64,000 nucleotides of DNA from Planctomycetota bacterium (lineage in GTDB: Bacteria; Planctomycetota; UBA8742; UBA2392), in contig JADJRK010000001.1 of assembly GCA_016712285.1 (NCBI GenBank), positions 2,666,001-2,730,000 of the forward strand, in the 5' to 3' direction. The notes under the pieces were generated by a model. That model made no database searches. It was given only the letters and a program-made list of their open reading frames with translations, and was not told the origin of the DNA. The position numbers and the translations under genes are program-made. Of the stretch, positions 60,311-64,000 are shown one piece after another; positions within the stretch are counted from its first letter, which is position 1; every line of letters begins with the position of its first letter.

Positions 60311-60334
60311 TGCCCCGCGATTGCTCGCGGGGCA
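60311..60334 (-). terminator. Hairpin after valS
   Basis: A 10-bp perfect stem TGCCCCGCGA / TCGCGGGGCA with a TTGC loop lies about 20 bases past the stop codon; no T-tract follows. Confidence 0.5.
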
Positions 60335-60354
60335 GGGTGGTGCATGCCAGCTGT

Positions 60355-63135
60355 CTATGCCGTTGGCTTGTCAGGCGGCTTGGCCTGGGCTTTGGCGCGG
60401 GGCTTCACTTCATCGATGTGCTTGTCCACGCGTTCAAGCTCGGCCACCAGCTCGCTCAGCTTGTCGCGGTCGCGCTGGACCACATCTTTGGGTGCGCGTT
60501 CGATGTAGCTCAGGTTCTCGAGTTTGCGCTTCAGCTTGGTCACGCCTTCCGCCAGTTTGGCCTGGTTTGCCTCAAGGCGCAGCAGTTCCATCTTGAAGTC
60601 GATCAGGCCCTCAAGGTTCACGTAGGCCTCGTTGCCGCCGCCAAGCACCGCCGTTGCCGCAGCCTTGGGTTTGCGGGCCCCCACCTCGGCGGTCAGGTTT
60701 GCCAGCCCGGCAAGCTTGCACACGGTTTCGCGCTCGGCCTGGCCCAGCATGTCGAGTGCGGCTTTGTCGGCCAGACGCAGCGTGCCGTCGATCGCGGTCT
60801 TGGGCTCAATGGCGTGCTCGGCGCGGATGTTGCGAAAGGCCCGCGTCACCTGCTGAATGAAGGCAAAGCGCGTCTGCGCCTGCTCAAACACACGGTCTTT
60901 GCTGGCTTTGGGCCATGCCGCGATGGCCAGGCTGAGCTCGGGAGTGTCGCCGCGCAGCGCCGCCAGCATCGGTCGAAGCGTCTGCCAGATTTCCTCGGTA
61001 ATGAACGGCACATACGGGTGCAGCAGTTTCAGCGTGCCGTCGAGCACCCGCACCAGCGTTGACTGCGCGCGCAGCCGCGACCGGTCGCCCCCCTTGCTTT
61101 CGTACAGGCGCGCCTTGACCGCTTCGAGGTACCAGTCGCAGAACTCGTCCCACACGAAGTGGTACATGGTCTGGGCGGCGTCGTTGAACTTGTAGCGTTC
61201 AATCGAGTCGGTCACGTCCACGATCGTGCTGGTCAGCTTGCCCTCAATGAAACTGTCCTCGAGCTCGCTCACCTGGCCCTCGGCCAGCGCGGCGCGTTCG
61301 TTGTCAGACAGTGCCTTGAGCTGGTCTTCGAAGTCACCGAGGTTGCTGATCACGAAGCGCGAGGCATTCCACAACTTGTTGCAGAAGTTGCGGCCCATCT
61401 CGAACTTGCTTTCGGAAAGCTTGATGTCCTGGCCTTCGCTGGTCAGCAGCGGCAGCGTCAGGCGCACCGCGTCTACGCCCCACTGCGCGAACATGTCCAG
61501 CGGGTCGATGCCATTGTTCAGCGACTTGCTCATGCGCCGGCCCTGGGCATCGAGCACCGTCGCGTGCAGGTACACCGTGCTGAACGGCTTCTCGCCCAGG
61601 AACTCGTAGCCGGCCATCACCATGCGCGCCACCCACAGGTAAATGATGTCGCGCGCCGTACTCAGGAAGTGCGTCGGGTAAAAGTAGTCCAGGTCCGCCG
61701 TCTTTTCGGGCCAGCCCAGCGTGCTGAACGGCCACAACCAGCTGCTGGCCCAGGTGTCCAGCACGTCATCGTCCTGGCGCACCAGCGGCTTGCCGCTCTT
61801 GGGGTGCGTCGCGCCCGGGGCGGGGTCTTCGCGCAGCGCCACGGTGTTGCCGTCTTCGTCGTACCACACCGGGATGCGATGGCCCCACCACAACTGGCGG
61901 CTGATGCACCAGTCGCGCACATTTTCAAGCCAGCTCAAGTACACTTTTTCCCAGCGTTCCGGGATCAGCGTGACTTCGCGCTTGCCGTCGGGGCCGGGCT
62001 TCACGGCTTCGATGGCAGGCTTGGCCAGTGGTGCCATGGACACGAACCATTGGTCCGACAGCAGCGGCTCAATCGGTGTCTTGCTGCGGTCGCTGTGGGG
62101 CACCTGGTGCGTGTATTCTTCCACGCGCTCGAGCAGCTTGAGCGCGTCCAGTTCTTCCACCAGTGCCTTGCGGGCCTTGAGGCGATCTTCGCCGGCGTAC
62201 TTTCCCGCCTGCTCGTTCAGTGTGCCGTCTTTGTTCAGCACGTTGATCATGGGCAGGCTGTGGCGCTGGCCACGCTCATAGTCGGCAAAGTCGTGGCCGG
62301 GCGTCACCTTCACGGCGCCGGTGCCGAACTCGGGGTTCACGCTGTCGTCGGCGATAATCGGGATTTCGCGCCCCGTCAGCGGCAGCACCACCGTCTTGCC
62401 GATGTCGTTCTTGAAGCGCTCATCGTTCGGGTTCACCGCCACCGCTGTGTCGCCGAACATGGTTTCAGGCCGCGTGGTTGCCACCACCACGTACTTCTCG
62501 GGGACGTCTTTGTAGGGATAGCGCAGGTACCACAGGTTGCTGCGCACTTCGCTGGTTTCGATTTCGTCGTCGCTGATCGCGGTCTGCAATTTGCAGTCCC
62601 AGTTGATCATGCGGTAGCCGCGGTAGATCAGGCCCTTTTCAAACAGTTTCACGAAGGCTTCGCGCACGGCGCGGGTCAGGCCTTCATCCAGCGTAAAGCG
62701 CGTGCGCGACCAGTCGCAGCTTGCGCCAAGCTGGCGCAACTGGTTGAGGATGCGGTTGCCGTATTCGTCTTTCCACTTCCAGATCTCGGCCACAAAGGCT
62801 TCGCGGCCCAGCTCCTGGCGGGTCTTGCCCTCGTCTTTGAGCAGCTTCTTTTCCACCACGGCCTGGGTGGCGATGCCGGCGTGGTCGGTGCCCGGCAGCC
62901 ACAGCACGCAGAAACCCTGCATGCGTTTGAAGCGCGCTACCACATCTTGCAGCGTGTTGTTGAGCGCATGGCCCATGTGCAACGCGCCCGTCACGTTGGG
63001 CGGCGGAATCATGATGGTGAAGGGCTTTTTGCGAATGTCGCGCACGGCCTTGAACAGCGCGTGCTCTTGCCAGAACTGGTACCACTTGGATTCGATCGTC
63101 CCCGGCGTGAACCGGGGTGGCATCTCGGCAGGCAT
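60355..63135 (-). CDS. valS: Valyl-tRNA synthetase
   Basis: 926 residues from ATG 63135 with GGAG eight bases upstream. Class I signatures: HMGH at 53-56 (in PPPNVTGALHMGHA) and the KMSKS-equivalent RMSKS at 534-538. The editing (CP1) domain, anticodon-binding domain (VWDEFCDWYLEAVK) and C-terminal coiled coil (LEANQAKLAEGVTKLKRKLE) that is specific to ValRS are present. It attaches valine to tRNA-Val and proofreads threonine. A longer ATG-rich extension upstream has no ribosome site. It stands alone with hairpins on both sides. Confidence 0.97.
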   Translation of the reverse strand: MPAEMPPRFTPGTIESKWYQFWQEHALFKAVRDIRKKPFTIMIPPPNVTGALHMGHALNNTLQDVVARFKRMQGFCVLWLPGTDHAGIATQAVVEKKLLKDEGKTRQELGREAFVAEIWKWKDEYGNRILNQLRQLGASCDWSRTRFTLDEGLTRAVREAFVKLFEKGLIYRGYRMINWDCKLQTAISDDEIETSEVRSNLWYLRYPYKDVPEKYVVVATTRPETMFGDTAVAVNPNDERFKNDIGKTVVLPLTGREIPIIADDSVNPEFGTGAVKVTPGHDFADYERGQRHSLPMINVLNKDGTLNEQAGKYAGEDRLKARKALVEELDALKLLERVEEYTHQVPHSDRSKTPIEPLLSDQWFVSMAPLAKPAIEAVKPGPDGKREVTLIPERWEKVYLSWLENVRDWCISRQLWWGHRIPVWYDEDGNTVALREDPAPGATHPKSGKPLVRQDDDVLDTWASSWLWPFSTLGWPEKTADLDYFYPTHFLSTARDIIYLWVARMVMAGYEFLGEKPFSTVYLHATVLDAQGRRMSKSLNNGIDPLDMFAQWGVDAVRLTLPLLTSEGQDIKLSESKFEMGRNFCNKLWNASRFVISNLGDFEDQLKALSDNERAALAEGQVSELEDSFIEGKLTSTIVDVTDSIERYKFNDAAQTMYHFVWDEFCDWYLEAVKARLYESKGGDRSRLRAQSTLVRVLDGTLKLLHPYVPFITEEIWQTLRPMLAALRGDTPELSLAIAAWPKASKDRVFEQAQTRFAFIQQVTRAFRNIRAEHAIEPKTAIDGTLRLADKAALDMLGQAERETVCKLAGLANLTAEVGARKPKAAATAVLGGGNEAYVNLEGLIDFKMELLRLEANQAKLAEGVTKLKRKLENLSYIERAPKDVVQRDRDKLSELVAELERVDKHIDEVKPRAKAQAKPPDKPTA

Positions 63136-63297
63136 GTTCGCACTCCATGGCCCCATGTCCAGCCTGCGCCGGGGGCTCCGGCAGACAGGCGTGAGGCGGC
63201 GGCTTTGTCTTGTATGTGCGGACCCCCGTGCGGGCAATCCACGACAAAGCGTTGCGGATGATAACGACCCACGGTTGCAGAGAAAGGGCTTGGACCA

Positions 63298-63325
63298 AAC
63301 AGAAACCCCGCCCAAGGGCGGGGTT
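63298..63325 (-). terminator. Rho-independent terminator of the gene at the right edge
   Basis: A perfect 10-bp stem AACCCCGCCC / GGGCGGGGTT with a 2-nt loop, followed on the minus strand by TTTCTGTTT, lies 19 bases after the stop at 63344. Confidence 0.75.
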
Positions 63326-63343
63326 CGTGCGGCCTGCGCGGCG

Positions 63344-64000
63344 CTAGTCTTTTTCCGGCAGCTTCATGTAGCGGTAGTAGGTCTGCAGCGTCAGGCAGTT
63401 GATCGCCGTGGCATACACGCGGCCGCCGGCCTGGCCCCAGGCATCGACTGCATCCCAGCTGCCGTGTTCGTCCAGAGTTTCCTTGCTGGTGTGGCCCTTG
63501 GTTCTGTCCGTGGCATGCCAACCACGCTGGTTGTCGAGCAATGTGCGCGCCATCGCCTTCTCCCACGTCGCCCAGGTGCTGCCGCCGACCTGGTACAGCG
63601 CCATGCTGGCCATGTACCAGTAGTAGAAATCAACCTTGCTGTGCTCCCATGTCGGCAGATACGACTTTTCCACACACACCCGCGCGTGAGACTTCAGCAC
63701 GCGATCGTTGAGGTCGGCTTTTCCCGTCCACAGCATGCTGGTGATGTAGATGGCATCCATGGTCGGGTTGTGTTCGTAGTCCGATGCAGTCCGAAGCCGG
63801 GCGTTGTTGCTGCCGGGGGCGTCGTACCCGGTCTTGGGATATCCATTCACGTCCGCAGTCACCATCTTGAACCACTCACTGGCGTCGGAGAATGACTTGT
63901 GGCTGTCAAAGTCGAGCCCGGCCATTTTCGCGCTTTTCAGTGCCATCACCATCCAGCCGGTCACCGACGAGTCGTTGATGCCCGGCTGCACGCCGTAACG
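63344..64000 (-). CDS. Squalene-cyclase/prenyltransferase-repeat toroid protein, partial (N-terminus outside window)
   Basis: The last ~218 residues of a larger protein are visible; the frame is open through the right edge, so the start is not in the window. Repeats such as NDSSVTGWMVMALKSAK, DAIYITSMLWTG, YYWYMASMALYQVGG and GSWDAVDAWGQAGGRVYATA are the alpha-toroid repeats of squalene-cyclase-like proteins widespread in Planctomycetota. It is the same fold as the C-terminus of 7231-9621. Probably secreted; no catalytic Asp-rich motif is visible in this part. Confidence 0.75.
   Translation of the reverse strand, partial: RYGVQPGINDSSVTGWMVMALKSAKMAGLDFDSHKSFSDASEWFKMVTADVNGYPKTGYDAPGSNNARLRTASDYEHNPTMDAIYITSMLWTGKADLNDRVLKSHARVCVEKSYLPTWEHSKVDFYYWYMASMALYQVGGSTWATWEKAMARTLLDNQRGWHATDRTKGHTSKETLDEHGSWDAVDAWGQAGGRVYATAINCLTLQTYYRYMKLPEKD

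Noticed and set aside
61159..63261. Long plus-strand open frame opposite valS (700 codons)
   Set aside because: Antisense shadow of an unambiguous valS gene.

Overview
This window is G+C-rich, densely coded bacterial chromosome. It has no phage, insertion sequence, CRISPR array, rRNA or tRNA that I could recognise. Several features fit a Planctomycetota-like or otherwise deep-branching Gram-negative bacterium: secreted proteins with squalene-cyclase-like toroid repeats (7231-9621, and the partial gene at the right edge), many lipoproteins, carboxypeptidase-regulatory-like secreted proteins, TlpA-type thioredoxins, IPT/TIG and PD40 surface proteins, and C-terminal sorting tails resembling MYXO-CTERM. 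The phylum is an inference, and Myxococcota is an alternative.

The most important result is that two genes contain an in-frame UGA exactly at a catalytic cysteine and should be read as selenoproteins. (1) At 17486-18469 (minus) a secreted thioredoxin carries W-U-G-P-C (Sec56). Ordinary gene calling splits it into two pieces. (2) At 44666-45859 (plus) a MoeB/ThiF-rhodanese fusion carries its UGA at the rhodanese active-site cysteine (Sec355). Ordinary calling truncates it just before the catalytic loop. Each UGA is followed within about 12-18 nt by a bacterial-SECIS-like stem-loop; the second has a 6-bp stem capped by GGUC. TGA is also used as a normal stop in this window (for example 2618, 14530, 27912, 31958, 32733, 40075), so UGA is not reassigned genome-wide. 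No selA/B/C/D gene lies in the window.

Layout. 1-6.9 kb: pseudo-receiver (partial), HD phosphohydrolase, lipoprotein, CPBP membrane protein plus MFS transporter, a NuoI-like ferredoxin subunit with a two-haem cytochrome lipoprotein, a structured non-coding stretch (5.5-6.1 kb) and a MGAWG-type Imm26-like protein. 7.2-12.1 kb: large secreted thioredoxin/TPR/toroid protein, formate-tetrahydrofolate ligase, small lipoprotein. 12.1-18.5 kb: secreted carboxypeptidase-regulatory-like protein, a split YeeE/YedE sulfur transporter, a double-VOC protein, a WCGPC thioredoxin and the selenothioredoxin. 18.7-23.8 kb: HTH regulator, GYF-like protein, DUF4261 protein, copper-type P-ATPase.

23.8-36.9 kb is a glycan/surface-polymer cluster: five glycosyltransferases, an epimerase, three methyltransferases, asparagine synthase B and a membrane protein. 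36.9-47.8 kb: TolA-like PDZ repeat protein, two related secreted proteins with tripartite C-terminal tails, a second HTH regulator paralogous to the first, a propeller/TIG surface protein, selenoprotein MoeB-rhodanese, SRP RNA and a DUF4097 protein. 47.8-64 kb: small membrane and SnoaL-like proteins, a sigma-54 response regulator, a U32 peptidase, an alpha/beta-hydrolase lipoprotein, large secreted proteins, a receiver-PilZ protein, ValRS and a partial toroid protein.

Intergenic gaps are short. Several convergent gene pairs abut or overlap at shared palindromic stop codons. Starts given here were usually chosen by ribosome-binding site and by where homology or the signal peptide begins.
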